In this document: positions 7,636-7,912 of the stretch, piece by piece | Position numbering within the stretch: the first letter of the stretch is position 1 | Layout of the letters: every line of letters starts with the position of its first letter | From: Prevotella sp. | Lineage (GTDB): Bacteria; Bacteroidota; Bacteroidia; Bacteroidales; Dysgonomonadaceae | Assembly (NCBI GenBank): GCA_031263965.1 | Contig: JAISES010000283.1 | Span: 1 to 7,912 of the forward strand | Direction: 5' to 3' | DNA: 7,912 nt | Notes under the pieces: generated by a model | Told to the model about the DNA's origin: nothing | The model's database searches: none | The model's input: only the letters and a program-made list of their open reading frames with translations | Made by a program: the position numbers and the translations under genes

Positions 7636-7679
7636 CTGAGAAACTGTTTGAATTTTTTCGAAAATATTATTATAGGATT
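7636..7679 (-). repeat. Intergenic repeat copy upstream of wzm
   Basis: Direct-orientation relative of 2844-2888 (37 of 45 aligned columns identical, one gap). This copy forms the left arm and most of the loop of the inverted repeat at 7639-7715. On the minus strand it also contains CCTATAATAATA, shared with the other copy apart from one base. The two copies bracket the genes wzm to methyltransferase. Confidence 0.6.
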
Positions 7680-7715
7680 AGAAAAAAAATTTGCTGTAAA
7701 ATTCAAACAGTTTCT
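7639..7715. repeat. 18-bp perfect inverted repeat around a 41-nt spacer
   Basis: The left arm AGAAACTGTTTGAATTTT (7639-7656) is the exact reverse complement of 7698-7715. The AT-rich spacer of 41 nt includes a run of eight A. The structure sits between the upstream gene's terminator and the operon promoter. It could be a small palindromic mobile element (MITE-like), a two-way terminator or a regulator target. No clear target-site duplication is visible at its ends. Confidence 0.65.
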
Positions 7716-7729
7716 AAAAGTCTGCCGTG

Positions 7730-7768
7730 AAAAAAGAAAAACCCATATGAGTATACTCATACAGGTTT
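7730..7768 (-). terminator. Intrinsic terminator of the DSIAK-repeat gene
   Basis: On the minus strand the stem AAACCTGTATGAGT (7768-7755) pairs with ACTCATATGGGTTT (7752-7739), with two G-U wobbles in the RNA. Its inner part is a palindrome, ATGAGTATACTCAT (7747-7760). The stem is followed by TTTTTCTTTTTT (7741-7730). It begins 24 nt after the stop codon at 7792-7794, which is the classic layout for Rho-independent termination, and it separates that gene from the polysaccharide operon. Confidence 0.85.
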
Positions 7769-7791
7769 GTAACCCTTTGGCCGGTTGCTCA

Positions 7792-7912
7792 TTATTTTAC
7801 AGTAGCAGCAGCAAGAGAGTCGGCAAGAGCTTGGGCTTTAGCGATAGAGTCTGCTTCAATTTTAAGAGCCTCTTCAACTTTAGCGATAGAATCTACCTTA
7901 GCGATAGAGTCT
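7792..7912 (-). CDS. C-terminal tail of a small DSIAK-repeat protein, 5' end outside window
   Basis: Only the last 39 residues are present, ending ADSLAAATVK before a TAA at 7794-7792. The tail consists of imperfect DS(I/L)A units, at tail residues 1, 7, 21 and 31, mixed with alanine, lysine and glutamate; it should be helical and charged. The DNA repeats too: TAGCGATAGAGTCT (plus strand) occurs at 7839 and 7899, with a one-base variant at 7881. A strong terminator follows directly, supporting a real gene end. I do not recognise a family and give no function; low-complexity tails like this occur in small Bacteroidota proteins of unknown role. It is probably not part of the polysaccharide operon. 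Confidence 0.75.
   Translation of the reverse strand, partial: DSIAKVDSIAKVEEALKIEADSIAKAQALADSLAAATVK

Noticed and set aside
7747..7760. The palindrome ATGAGTATACTCAT as an operator site
   Set aside because: It is the inner part of the terminator stem, with flanking AAACC/GGTTT pairing and a T-rich tract after it, so termination explains it better.

Overview
The window looks like part of a polysaccharide (O-antigen or capsule type) biosynthesis and export locus from a Bacteroidota bacterium, most likely order Bacteroidales. The reasons are the AT-rich composition with islands near 50% G+C, A-rich start regions without Shine-Dalgarno sequences, a TAnnTTTG promoter box upstream of the operon, and exporter and glycosyltransferase sequences of a type common in that group. 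Genus cannot be fixed from the sequence alone.

Every recognisable gene lies on the minus strand, so transcription runs from high to low coordinates. At the right edge (7792 to beyond 7912) is the C-terminal tail of a small DSIAK-repeat protein. It is followed by a strong intrinsic terminator (7730-7768), an 18-bp inverted repeat (7639-7715) and a probable promoter (7596-7603). The operon then reads: ABC-2 permease wzm (7559-6699), fucosyltransferase-like GT-B enzyme (6699-5752), WaaE-like family 2 glycosyltransferase (5758-4952), ABC ATPase with a Wzt-type C-terminal domain (4941-3670), SAM methyltransferase (3667-2930), a 107-bp gap, GT4 glycosyltransferase (2822-1602), WfgS-like GT2 (1601-786), and a further GT2-like enzyme (781 to beyond position 1, truncated by the window). 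Junctions are extremely tight (overlaps of 1 and 7 nt, gaps of 0, 2, 4 and 10 nt), except for the 107-bp gap before the GT4 gene.

The genes fit an ABC-transporter-dependent pathway. Glycosyltransferases build a glycan on a lipid carrier in the cytoplasm, the methyltransferase may modify or cap it, and Wzm/Wzt export it across the inner membrane. No polymerase (Wzy), flippase (Wzx) or priming transferase lies in the window.

The points most worth a second look are: (i) a related ~45-bp sequence at 2844-2888 and 7636-7679, in direct orientation, bracketing the export module; (ii) a near-continuous A tract (A8-G-A10 on the coding strand) early in the last glycosyltransferase gene, a possible slippage switch; (iii) a sharp composition change inside wzt between its ATPase and C-terminal domains; and (iv) the methyltransferase next to wzt, which may supply the mark its C-terminal domain reads.
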